Assembly: GCA_946482335.1 (NCBI GenBank) | Contig: CAMLRG010000019.1 | Coordinates: 1 to 43,678, forward strand | DNA length: 43,678 nt | Direction of reading: 5' to 3' | Origin: an uncultured Duganella sp. | GTDB lineage: Bacteria; Pseudomonadota; Gammaproteobacteria; Burkholderiales; Burkholderiaceae | Part shown: positions 1 through 7,444 of the stretch, piece by piece | Layout: the number at the start of each line of letters is the position of its first letter | Position numbering within the stretch: the stretch's first letter is position 1 | Position numbers and translations under genes: made by a program | The notes under the pieces: model-generated | Seen by the model: only the letters and a program-made list of their open reading frames with translations | The model's database searches: none | What the model was told of the DNA's origin: nothing

Positions 1-2
1 CA

Positions 3-581
3 ACGTTCGCATTGATAGGGGCAGTGACGCCAGGCCCTGTCAATCTGGTAGCGCTGCGTTATGGCGTCGATGGCGGCTTGGTACGGCCCATCAGTTACAC
101 AATCGGCGCGAGTGTCAGTTATGGGATATTGCTGTGGCTGACCGGTCTGGGCGCCGGAGTTTTGCTGGAACAACCGCTCCTGGCGCAAGTTGTCCGTTGG
201 GCAGGCGCCGCCTACTTGGCTCGCCTGGCGTGGCAAATCATGACTGCGCCAGCAGACGATGGCGGCGAATCGGTCAAACCGGTGAGGCAGGGCGCTTGGC
301 GGGCGTTGATGGATGGCGGACTATTTCAAGTCCTGAACCCGAAAGCCTGGCTGGTTGCCATTTCCGGCGTTGCACTGTTCACCGCAGCGCAAAGCGGCGA
401 CCGATCCACTCTGCTGGTGTTTTGTGTGATATCCACGATTGTCTGCGCGATTGGCGTCGGCTTCTGGGCGGTCGCGGGCCGGCTCATCAAATCCTGGCTG
501 GCGGCGCCCAACAGGCACCGCATGTTCAACCGCGTGCTCGGCAGTGCGCTGGGGCTCACCGTTGTAGCGATGGTATTCTAG
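3..581 (+). CDS. LysE/RhtB family amino-acid exporter (5' truncated by window edge)
   Basis: Inner-membrane exporter of the LysE/RhtB family, which pumps out amino acids or related small metabolites. The reading frame is open to the left edge (it reads T-F-A-L-I-G before the family motif), so the true start lies outside the window; the TTG at 12 is probably internal. The diagnostic TPGPVN motif is at the visible N-terminus (family pattern TPGPN/A). It is followed by alternating hydrophobic segments and a central 'NPKAW' motif, also typical of the family. About 190 residues are visible against a usual 200-210, so only a few residues are missing. The stop at 579-581 lies 5 bases before the AraC-type gene, so the two are probably co-transcribed. 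Substrate cannot be told from sequence. Confidence 0.88.
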   Translation, partial: TFALIGAVTPGPVNLVALRYGVDGGLVRPISYTIGASVSYGILLWLTGLGAGVLLEQPLLAQVVRWAGAAYLARLAWQIMTAPADDGGESVKPVRQGAWRALMDGGLFQVLNPKAWLVAISGVALFTAAQSGDRSTLLVFCVISTIVCAIGVGFWAVAGRLIKSWLAAPNRHRMFNRVLGSALGLTVVAMVF

Positions 582-586
582 ACGCC

Positions 587-1399
587 ATGAGTTCCCTGAC
601 TTCACACAAAATCTGCCGCGACACCGAAGCTCCCTGGTGGGAACTACGCATCAGCACCAATTCGGCTGACTGCTACCGCCCACATACCCACGATGAATAC
701 TCGATCGGCATCGTGGACGCTGGACAGGCGCTGTTCCGGCATGCCGGCGATGCGGTAAAGACCAGGGCTGGGACCGTTGTCCTGATCGGTCCCCAGGTAG
801 TCCATTCATGCAACCCCGTGGAACTCGAACGCTGGTCATATCGCATGCTCTTTATCCGGGCAGACTGGCTGCATGCGGCCATGGCCAGCCATTGGGAACT
901 CACCGAACCTGTACGGGGATTGGAGTTTCTGGCCCACTGTGTGAACGTGCCATCGGTGACCAAGGCGGCCGACCTCATTTGCACTGCATCCGCCGAGACG
1001 AGCCGTTACCTTGCGGTCGAACTGCCTCGCTTCCTGTCGGACTGGGCGCGCCCCGCGACGGAGAGCGCTCACCTGACATTGCCTGGCGTGCTGGCGCCGG
1101 CAGAAGCGCTCCTGCGCTCGGACGAAGGCATTGGCATGAGTGTCAACGCGCTCGCCGAGGCTTGCGGAATGACGCCAACCAAATTCATACGTGAATTCAA
1201 CAAGAGCTACGGGATGACGCCCGGCGAATACCTGCAGGACAGGCGGGTGAATGGAGCGCGCCGCCTGATCGGAAAGGGCGTTCCCATCAGCGAGGCTGCA
1301 CTCGAAATGGGCTTTGCCGACCAAGCCCATTTGCAGCGCGCCTTCAAGGCTCGCCACGCCATGACACCTGGCCGATACCGGACCGGCGTCCAAGGGTAA
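587..1399 (+). CDS. AraC family transcriptional regulator
   Basis: Effector-responsive DNA-binding regulator, 270 residues. The N-terminal third has an AraC-type cupin sensor (PHTHDEYSIG, followed by a G-x-V-x-L-I-G-P-x-x-V-H pattern). The C-terminal ~100 residues form the double helix-turn-helix AraC domain: 'LAEACGMTPTKFIREFNKS' is the first helix-turn-helix, and 'ISEAALEMGFADQAHLQRAF' with the closing 'MTPGRYR' is the second. The ATG at 587 was chosen because it begins just before the cupin domain and 5 bases after the LysE stop. A longer in-frame extension would run back through the exporter gene and has no homology signal. No clear Shine-Dalgarno is visible, so translation may be coupled to the exporter gene. 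It probably controls the adjacent exporter; the effector is unknown. Confidence 0.9.
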   Translation: MSSLTSHKICRDTEAPWWELRISTNSADCYRPHTHDEYSIGIVDAGQALFRHAGDAVKTRAGTVVLIGPQVVHSCNPVELERWSYRMLFIRADWLHAAMASHWELTEPVRGLEFLAHCVNVPSVTKAADLICTASAETSRYLAVELPRFLSDWARPATESAHLTLPGVLAPAEALLRSDEGIGMSVNALAEACGMTPTKFIREFNKSYGMTPGEYLQDRRVNGARRLIGKGVPISEAALEMGFADQAHLQRAFKARHAMTPGRYRTGVQG

Positions 1400-1493
1400 A
1401 GAAGTCGCAACGCAGCAACAGTGACATTGTGCGCATTTCCGCGCCAGCGGCAGGCATACAATTGATCGCCAAACAATTTCCCGGGAGCTCGCC

Positions 1494-2987
1494 ATGCCAT
1501 TCCTGCGTTACGCGGCCTATCCCGCCGCCACCCTGTATGCGCCATCTGAATCGGCCGACGGCCAACCTTCCGAAGATCCAAAGCCGCTCAAGCAACTGTT
1601 ATGGGGTGACGAGCTGACGGTGCTGCGCACCAGCGACGACCAGCAATATCTGGAAGTGATCGCGCGTAAGACGCACGGCTGGATCCGCGTCGACCAAACC
1701 CAGGAAGACCGCCTGCTGGAAGTGGTATTCGTCGACATAGGGCAGGGCGATGGCGCGCTGATGATCACTCCCGGGGACCAGCGATACATTATCGATGCAG
1801 GGCAGGGCGACAATATGGTCCGTTTCCTGCGCTGGCGCTTTGGCTTCGAGGAACTGACCACCTTCGATGCCGCGGTCCTCTCGCATTCTGACCTTGACCA
1901 TTACGGCGGCTTCGAACACCTGTTCAAGGAAGAGAAGATCCATTTCAAGCAGATTTACACGAACGGCTTGATGGAGCGGGCGGCGGACAGGGCAAGCCAC
2001 GCCATCGGCGTTCCTGTGAAGGCCGGCGACGAGAGCTACATCACCGAGCTCGTGACGACACTCAAGCAACTGAAGACATTCCTTGCCGATCCAGAAAACG
2101 CCAAAGGCAAGCGTTATCCCACCATGCTCGCGCAGGCGCTAAAGGACGGAAAGTTCGACGACCTACAGATGCTCGACGTGACGGACGAATACATGCCGGG
2201 CCACGAGGAAGGCGAGGATGTCGTCATCAAGGTGCTGGGGCCGTACCCGGAAATCATCGATGGCCATAAGGCGCTGCGCTGGTTTGGCGACGTTGGCAAG
2301 ACGAAGAACGGCCACTCTGTGGCGCTGCACGTGACGTACAAGAATGTACGCATATTCATGGGAGGCGACCTCAATATCGAATCCAGTCGCCACTTGCTGG
2401 AATCCCACACGGGTCTGAGTGGCACCCCTGCAAACGCGGAAGAGGAAAAGCACCTGGTTGAAGCCGCCAGGGCGATATTCGAAAGCGATGTCGCGAAAGC
2501 TTGCCACCATGGCAGTGCCGATACGTTGCTGCCCCTGATCAAATCGATCAATCCGGTTGCGACTGTGGTCTCGAGCGGTGACGACGAACCCCATGCGCAT
2601 CCTCGTGCCGACGCCCTTGGCGCGATTGCACGCTATAGCCGCGGCGAGCGGCCGCTATTGCTCTGTACCGAACTGGCACGCTCGTCCAAAGAGTCGATCA
2701 AACATCCCAAGGCTCTTCGCGAACAACTGAAAGATCTGGCGGACGATATTGCCTTGGCGACGAGCGAGGAAGTCCGCGAACGGGCCCAGGAAAAATTCCA
2801 GTCCGCACTCCAGAAACTGGACCGCAGTGTGGCGGTCTATGGCGCAATCAACCTCCGGACGGATGGGGAAAAGGTCGTGCTGGCATACAAGCTGGAACGA
2901 TCAACACCGTCCAAGGGCTGGGATCTTTACAAGCTGGAGCCCGATGCCAATGGGAAGTTGAGCTACAAGAGCAAGTTCGACGATTGA
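1494..2987 (+). CDS. ComEC/Rec2-like metallo-beta-lactamase fold hydrolase with SH3-like N-terminus
   Basis: Predicted soluble metal-dependent hydrolase, 497 residues. The start follows a GGGAGC ribosome site by a few bases. Residues 1-75 look like a small SH3-like beta domain. From about residue 78 the ComEC/Rec2-type MBL domain begins (VVFVDIGQGDGALM). It has the metal motif S-H-S-D-L-D-H (a variant of HxHxDH), then 'GGDLN', and 'KACHHGSADTLLP', which is the ComEC-type HHGS signature. A C-terminal charged helical tail follows. There are no transmembrane segments, so this is not the DNA-uptake channel itself; ComEC proper fuses this domain to a membrane core. Stand-alone members are predicted nucleases or phosphodiesterases, some in defence or conflict loci. 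The next gene, 119 bases on, has its own FNR-type site. Substrate unknown. Confidence 0.8.
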   Translation: MPFLRYAAYPAATLYAPSESADGQPSEDPKPLKQLLWGDELTVLRTSDDQQYLEVIARKTHGWIRVDQTQEDRLLEVVFVDIGQGDGALMITPGDQRYIIDAGQGDNMVRFLRWRFGFEELTTFDAAVLSHSDLDHYGGFEHLFKEEKIHFKQIYTNGLMERAADRASHAIGVPVKAGDESYITELVTTLKQLKTFLADPENAKGKRYPTMLAQALKDGKFDDLQMLDVTDEYMPGHEEGEDVVIKVLGPYPEIIDGHKALRWFGDVGKTKNGHSVALHVTYKNVRIFMGGDLNIESSRHLLESHTGLSGTPANAEEEKHLVEAARAIFESDVAKACHHGSADTLLPLIKSINPVATVVSSGDDEPHAHPRADALGAIARYSRGERPLLLCTELARSSKESIKHPKALREQLKDLADDIALATSEEVRERAQEKFQSALQKLDRSVAVYGAINLRTDGEKVVLAYKLERSTPSKGWDLYKLEPDANGKLSYKSKFDD

Positions 2988-3001
2988 GTGGGCGCTGCCG
3001 T

Positions 3002-3015
3002 TTGATCTGGATCAA
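3002..3015 (+). promoter_or_regulatory. FNR/ANR-type binding site
   Basis: The sequence TTGATCTGGATCAA is a perfect match to the FNR/ANR/CRP-like consensus TTGAT-N4-ATCAA and lies in the 119-base gap before the gene at 3107. A class II activated promoter would start near 3050, leaving a leader of about 57 bases; a weak -10-like GATGAT lies at 3032-3037. Oxygen-limited activation of the downstream gene is the simplest reading. No experimental support is available here. Confidence 0.75.
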
Positions 3016-3106
3016 ACCTTGTCTGCGTGGTGATGATTCGAGAGAGTCATCGCGTGAACTGGGCCCAGAATAGGGGACCGACAATGCCACGATATGGAGA
3101 CCAGAC

Positions 3107-3967
3107 ATGCCCCCTAATCCACTGGTGCAAGCGCCGCCGGCAGCGGCCCTTGCACGCAGGCCGGCAGCCATAGCTCCGGCTGCCGCCATACGGACAGTTG
3201 TACAAGCAAAGCCTGCATCGACGACGCCCGTGCGAGGTTCCGCAAACGGCGCCGCGATTCAGGCCAGGACACTGGGAAAACGACCGGTCCCTCCCACCGC
3301 GCGGCAGGCTCTCGTACCCCCAACGCGTGTACTGCAACGCGCCTCCACCCACGTGGACGGACATGGCGATTTCATCTCTTCACGCGGCGCCGAACTTGGC
3401 GACTATGGCTACCGCCAGCTGCGCATGCGGACTGTGTCGACCGCTTTGCGGAACGGGATGCATTATGCCGGTGGTGGCACACGCCGGGCCGTGAACATTT
3501 TCAACATCACGCTGCTGCACGGCTGGAATACAAGCAATACGAAAACGGCGCAGCGAATCAAGAGCCTGACCGAGTCTGGCATAGCGGCGGTCCAGAATAC
3601 GGCGGTGGCGCCACTGACGGCCCACCAGATTGATACGATCATGCCTTCAACCGAAGAGATTCAGATCGTCGAACGTGCCAACGCACCCGGGACTTTTGTC
3701 ACGTTGCAGGGCGTCGGCCGGCTGGTCGCAATACGGAAATGGTTGCAGGATAACGGCGTGTTCGCCAACTTTTATGTGGAAGTCATGTGCTATCCGGCGT
3801 CCGGAATGGGGGCCAACCAGTTGGTGGATATTTCGAATACCTATGATGCGCAAGAGTCGTTCTTGTCACGCAACATCATAGGGCCCGCAATTTATGCCAC
3901 CGGGACCATTGCGGCCATGGGTCTGGCTGCCTTAGGTGCATGGGCGGCATACCGGCGCTGGCGCTGA
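3107..3967 (+). CDS. Unassigned protein with Ala/Pro-rich QAK/QR-motif leader and C-terminal membrane helix
   Basis: 286 residues, start preceded by GGAG at 3096-3099. Residues 1-80 are low-complexity Ala/Pro/Arg with spaced motifs V-V-Q-A-K, I-Q-A-R and V-L-Q-R-A. This layout resembles the N-terminal leaders of polymorphic-toxin and DUF4157/eCIS-associated proteins, where a Q-R motif sits just before the payload domain (resemblance judged by eye). The body, residues 82-250, is a folded region I cannot assign. 'TLQGVGRLVAIRKWL' near residue 205 is faintly like the G-x-x-R-x-x-A core of ParB/Srx domains, which is only a hint. Residues ~262-281 form one hydrophobic helix with a positive tail (AAYRRWR). 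There is no signal peptide. It is preceded by an FNR-type box and follows the MBL hydrolase gene. Function unknown. Confidence 0.7.
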   Translation: MPPNPLVQAPPAAALARRPAAIAPAAAIRTVVQAKPASTTPVRGSANGAAIQARTLGKRPVPPTARQALVPPTRVLQRASTHVDGHGDFISSRGAELGDYGYRQLRMRTVSTALRNGMHYAGGGTRRAVNIFNITLLHGWNTSNTKTAQRIKSLTESGIAAVQNTAVAPLTAHQIDTIMPSTEEIQIVERANAPGTFVTLQGVGRLVAIRKWLQDNGVFANFYVEVMCYPASGMGANQLVDISNTYDAQESFLSRNIIGPAIYATGTIAAMGLAALGAWAAYRRWR

Positions 3968-4150
3968 TGATGACTCGCGCCTCTCATCAGGGTCGATGCC
4001 AAAATATTTGCTTGTGATTTGCAAGAATGCGCGTACCTTGAAGATACGGCTCGCCGCCATATCGCAGCAGGCAAATCCCGGATGGCGAGCCCAGTGATAC
4101 TGACTGAACAAGGTCAGCGTTTGTTGATGAACCCTTTACAGGAATTAGTC

Positions 4151-4504
4151 ATGGATCCGCGCAAATTCCCAATAGCCGTCGCGCTTACCTTTGCGACCAC
4201 AATCGCCATGGCAGCAACGGCCGAGGAGCCGGTGCCACGTGTGACAATCGGTTCCTACATTTTCAGCCAAAGCATCGGCGAGAACTACATGGGCTACACC
4301 GGCTTCGTGTCGACCAAAACCCGGGCTCAAGTGAAAACCGAACTGCGGGACGCCCGGCGCCGCGGACAGATTTACGATGGCGAAGCCTATCCAGGCCCTC
4401 TGAATGCCGTGAGCACGAAGTCCCGCATGCAGGTATTGACGGAGCTGAAAGACTATCGCGCAAAGCATCCTCAAGACATCTTTGATGGCGCGTTTCGGCC
4501 TTGA
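4151..4504 (+). CDS. Secreted DUF4148 domain protein
   Basis: Small exported protein of 117 residues. The ATG at 4151 is preceded by AGGAA (4140-4144) and starts a clear signal peptide (basic MDPRKF, hydrophobic run, then AMAAT-AEE cleavage region). The mature part carries two copies of the DUF4148 pattern, S-T-K-x-R-x-Q-V-x-x-E-L-x-D, at about residues 55 and 91. Each copy is followed by a tyrosine- or proline-containing turn. DUF4148 proteins are common in Burkholderiales, periplasmic, and of unknown role. A longer upstream in-frame reading from 4019 lacks signal-peptide logic and was not used. Confidence 0.85.
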   Translation: MDPRKFPIAVALTFATTIAMAATAEEPVPRVTIGSYIFSQSIGENYMGYTGFVSTKTRAQVKTELRDARRRGQIYDGEAYPGPLNAVSTKSRMQVLTELKDYRAKHPQDIFDGAFRP

Positions 4505-4773
4505 TCACTCACTACATTCACGGCTCACGGGCGACTCTTAACTTCTGATATATTCGCTCAGTTTCCCCGGCGCTCATCAATGAACGCCGGGCTTAGGGGT
4601 ACCGCTTCAAGTTTTACGCGCTCTTACTCAGGACACCACATCGAGCGCATAGCCCTCCAATTAGGCCAGCCTGCATTTGACATAATATAGATTATGCGAA
4701 GTATCGGTAATTCGGTTGCCTTCTCGTTCTCTACTAATTAAAATGAAAATCTACGTAGGCGCCTACCGATCAT
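4505..4773. other. AT-richer intergenic region before marR
   Basis: No gene is visible in this 269-base gap. It contains a hairpin CCCGGCG-12 nt-CGCCGGG at 4566-4591 with no T-run, so it is only a weak terminator candidate. A perfect -35-like TTGACA lies at 4677-4682 within an AT-rich stretch, but no good -10 sits 16-18 bases downstream; the nearest is TATCGG at 4702. The region probably holds the marR promoter and ends in the palindrome listed separately. Confidence 0.5.
4755..4766. promoter_or_regulatory. Perfect 12-bp palindrome GTAGGCGCCTAC at marR start, candidate operator
   Basis: GTAGGC and GCCTAC are exact reverse complements and end 7 bases before the MarR ATG, in the position of its ribosome binding site. 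MarR-family repressors normally bind short palindromes at their own promoters, so this is a reasonable autoregulatory operator. The gap shows no other obvious Shine-Dalgarno. Confidence 0.5.
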
Positions 4774-5301
4774 ATGAGCAAAATCGACCATCCTCTTGTT
4801 TCCGACTACAACCAGCAACAAGGCGGCGCCAGCATTGGTGCGCGCTTGCGTCGCCTGTCAGAACGCATCGATCGGGACGCTAACCGCGTGTATGCCAGTC
4901 TGGGGTTGGAATTTGAGCAACGCTGGATGGGGACACTTAACCAGTTGCATTTGAATGGCAACATGTCGGTGAATGAAGTTGCGGCGGCGCTTGGCATTAG
5001 TCATCCTTCCGTGAGCCAGACGCGGCGCTCCCTGCTCGACGTTGGGCTGATTGCGGAGCTTCCGGATCCGGATGACGGGCGTCGGCGCACGCTTGCGTTG
5101 ACGGCGGCTGGGAAATCGCTGGTCGCCCGCTTGTTGCCAGTTTGGGCGGCGCTGGATGTGGCTGCGCTGGCGCTCAATGCGGAGGCTGGCGATCTGGTGT
5201 CTGGCCTGACCAAGTTGGATCGGGCGCTGAACCAGCAATCCTTGTTTGAACGCGTCAGTGCGGAATTGGCGGCCGCACCAGCACGCCGAGGCCAGTCATG
5301 A
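4774..5301 (+). CDS. MarR family transcriptional regulator
   Basis: Winged-helix repressor of 175 residues. The recognition region reads 'MSVNEVAAALGISHPSVSQT' followed by 'RRSLLDVGLI', and the wing contains 'DPDDGRRRTLALTAAGKSL', the D-x-R-x-x-x-L-T-x-x-G signature of MarR proteins. Flanking helices at both ends would form the dimer interface. Its stop overlaps the start of the M13 peptidase gene (ATGA), so the pair is one operon. A perfect palindrome overlaps its own translation start. The ligand is unknown; linkage to a secreted peptidase suggests control of peptide processing or an envelope stress, which is inference. Confidence 0.9.
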   Translation: MSKIDHPLVSDYNQQQGGASIGARLRRLSERIDRDANRVYASLGLEFEQRWMGTLNQLHLNGNMSVNEVAAALGISHPSVSQTRRSLLDVGLIAELPDPDDGRRRTLALTAAGKSLVARLLPVWAALDVAALALNAEAGDLVSGLTKLDRALNQQSLFERVSAELAAAPARRGQS

Positions 5302-7316
5302 AGCCTGCGGCACACATGCTTGCCCTCGTCCTGTGCGCGTCGGCCGGCATGGCGCACGGTCAAGCCATCACGCCTTGGGGCGTTGATCTGGCCGGCATGG
5401 ACCGATCCATCAAGCCTGGTGATGATTTTTTTCGATACAGCGGCGGCAACTGGATGCGTACCACTCCGATCCCGCCAGATCGCACCAAATGGAGCACATT
5501 CCACAAATTGCGCGCCCAGGCCGAGGCCGAGGTCCAGTCACTTGTCGAGGCGCTGCTCACCAAGCCACAGGCGCCCGGATCAAACGGCCAGAAGATCGTT
5601 GATTTTTACACCGCGTTTATCGACACGGACGCCATCGAGCAAGCCGGTCTGGCACCGGTGCGTGAAGATTTGGCTGCCATCGCTGCGGCGCGCAGCCACG
5701 AGGAAATCGCACGCCTGATGGGACGGCCGGAGCTGCGTGCAAACGGCCCGATGTCGCTCACAGTTTGGCCGGATGCGAAGAACCCTGATCGCTATGGCAT
5801 CAATATCGTCCAATCCGGCTTGGGGTTGCCGGGCCGCGACGTCTATCTGCAAACCGATCCAAGGGCAACTGCCACGCGCGCGGCCTACCGCATCTACATC
5901 GCGCAGATGCTGAAGCAGGTCAATTGGCCCGACGCCGACCGTGCAGCCGATGCGGTGCTGGCCTTGGAAACGGCAATGGCGACCTGCCACTGGACGGCTG
6001 AAAAGCGCGCTGATCGCGACCAGACCTATCATCCGCATTCGCGGGCCGGGCTGGTCGCCTTCGCGCCCTCCTTCCCTTGGGCCGAAATGCTGGACGCGCT
6101 GGGAATCCCGCAGCAGAACTTTTTCGTCGTCAAGGAAGACACTGCGGTCGTGGCTTTGGCCGAACTGTTCCGCGCGACGTCCGTGGCCGACTGGCGCGCC
6201 TACCTGGCCTTCCACTACCTGCAAGGCATGGCTGACCTGCTGCCGCGCGCCATCGACGAGCTGCATTTCGATTTCAATGGCCGCACGTTGTCGGGCCAGC
6301 AGCAGCAAAGGGTACGTTGGAAACGTGCGACGGCCGCGCTGAATACCGCGCTGGGCGAAGCCGTCGGCGAACTCTACGTGGCCCGCCATTTCACGCCGCA
6401 AGCCCGGGCGCAGGTGGCCGAGCTGGTTGAAAATCTACGCGCGGCTTATCGCGAACGCATCAGCCAATTGGATTGGATGGCGCCGTCGACCAAGGTGGCG
6501 GCGCTCGACAAGCTGGATAAACTCCGCGTCAAGATCGGCCACCCGGTACAGTGGCGCGACTACAGCAGTCTGGTTGTGCGGGCGGACGACCCCGTGGGCA
6601 ATCGTCAACGCGCTCGCCTATGGGAATGGCGTCGTCTCACCGCACGCCTGAATCAGCGAGCCGATCGCGATGAATGGGGCATGACGCCGCAAACGGTGAA
6701 CGCCTATTACAACGCATTCTTCAATGAGATCGTGTTCCCGGCCGCGATACTGCAACCGCCCTACTTCGATCCCAAGGCCGATATGGCTGTCAACTATGGC
6801 GGCATCGGTGGCGCGATCGGCCACGAGATGAGCCACGCCTTCGACGATCAGGGTGCGAAGTCTGACGCCAGCGGCGCGCAGCGTCAATGGTGGCAAGAGG
6901 CCGACCTGGCCAATTTTCGCACCCGCACCGCGCATCTTGTACGCCAGTTCGACCAGTATGAAGTGCTGCCTGGCTTGCGCGTGAACGGGCAGCTTACGTT
7001 GGGCGAAAACATCGGGGACAACGGAGGGCTGGCTATCGCCTTCGACGCCTATCAGCGCGCGTTGAATGGCCGCCCGGCGCCTGTGTTGGACGGTTTCAGC
7101 GGGCCGCAGCGCTTCTTTCTGTCTTGGGCGCAGACCTACCGCGAAAACATCCGGGAGGCCCAATTGCGGATCGACCTGCGCAACGATCCACACAGCCCCG
7201 CGCAGCATCGTGTCAACGGAGTGGTCCGCAATCTCGATGCCTGGTACGAAGCTTTTGGCATTGCGCCAGACCAGAAGCTTTATCTGGCGCCATCCGATCG
7301 TGTACGGATCTGGTAA
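5298..7316 (+). CDS. M13 family zinc metallopeptidase (PepO/neprilysin-like)
   Basis: Exported endopeptidase of 672 residues, the normal length for the family. A signal peptide (residues 1-22, ending AHGQA) sends it to the periplasm. The N-terminal M13 domain starts with 'DRSIKPGDDFFRYSGGNWM'. Catalytic features are all present: NAYYN near residue 471, the zinc motif H-E-M-S-H at 509-513 (GHEMSHAFDDQG), the third zinc ligand in 'GENIGDNGGL', and the terminal RVRIW that replaces the CxxW end of animal neprilysins. Family members cleave small peptides on the amino side of hydrophobic residues. It overlaps the upstream marR by four bases, so it should be MarR-controlled and translationally coupled. 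Confidence 0.93.
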   Translation: MKPAAHMLALVLCASAGMAHGQAITPWGVDLAGMDRSIKPGDDFFRYSGGNWMRTTPIPPDRTKWSTFHKLRAQAEAEVQSLVEALLTKPQAPGSNGQKIVDFYTAFIDTDAIEQAGLAPVREDLAAIAAARSHEEIARLMGRPELRANGPMSLTVWPDAKNPDRYGINIVQSGLGLPGRDVYLQTDPRATATRAAYRIYIAQMLKQVNWPDADRAADAVLALETAMATCHWTAEKRADRDQTYHPHSRAGLVAFAPSFPWAEMLDALGIPQQNFFVVKEDTAVVALAELFRATSVADWRAYLAFHYLQGMADLLPRAIDELHFDFNGRTLSGQQQQRVRWKRATAALNTALGEAVGELYVARHFTPQARAQVAELVENLRAAYRERISQLDWMAPSTKVAALDKLDKLRVKIGHPVQWRDYSSLVVRADDPVGNRQRARLWEWRRLTARLNQRADRDEWGMTPQTVNAYYNAFFNEIVFPAAILQPPYFDPKADMAVNYGGIGGAIGHEMSHAFDDQGAKSDASGAQRQWWQEADLANFRTRTAHLVRQFDQYEVLPGLRVNGQLTLGENIGDNGGLAIAFDAYQRALNGRPAPVLDGFSGPQRFFLSWAQTYRENIREAQLRIDLRNDPHSPAQHRVNGVVRNLDAWYEAFGIAPDQKLYLAPSDRVRIW

Positions 7317-7444
7317 GCCGGATTGGTTTTCGGCTGGTCGAACCACTGAAATTGGATGGCCATCCGTTAGCGCGTCACGAAAAGCAATGCAGTGCTACGC
7401 TCAGTCATCGCAGTCCAGAACTCACTGGAAGACAAATTGTGCGT

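Noticed and set aside
134..586. N-terminal extension of the AraC regulator through the LysE gene.
   Set aside because: The extension is a different frame of the exporter gene; the cupin domain begins just after the ATG at 587.
3964..3990. CTGATGA/TCATCAG stem at the end of the toxin-like gene.
   Set aside because: Overlaps the stop codon, has a 13-base loop and no T-run; too weak to call a terminator.
4566..4591. CCCGGCG/CGCCGGG hairpin as a terminator.
   Set aside because: Twelve-base loop and no following T-run; kept only as a note in the intergenic entry.
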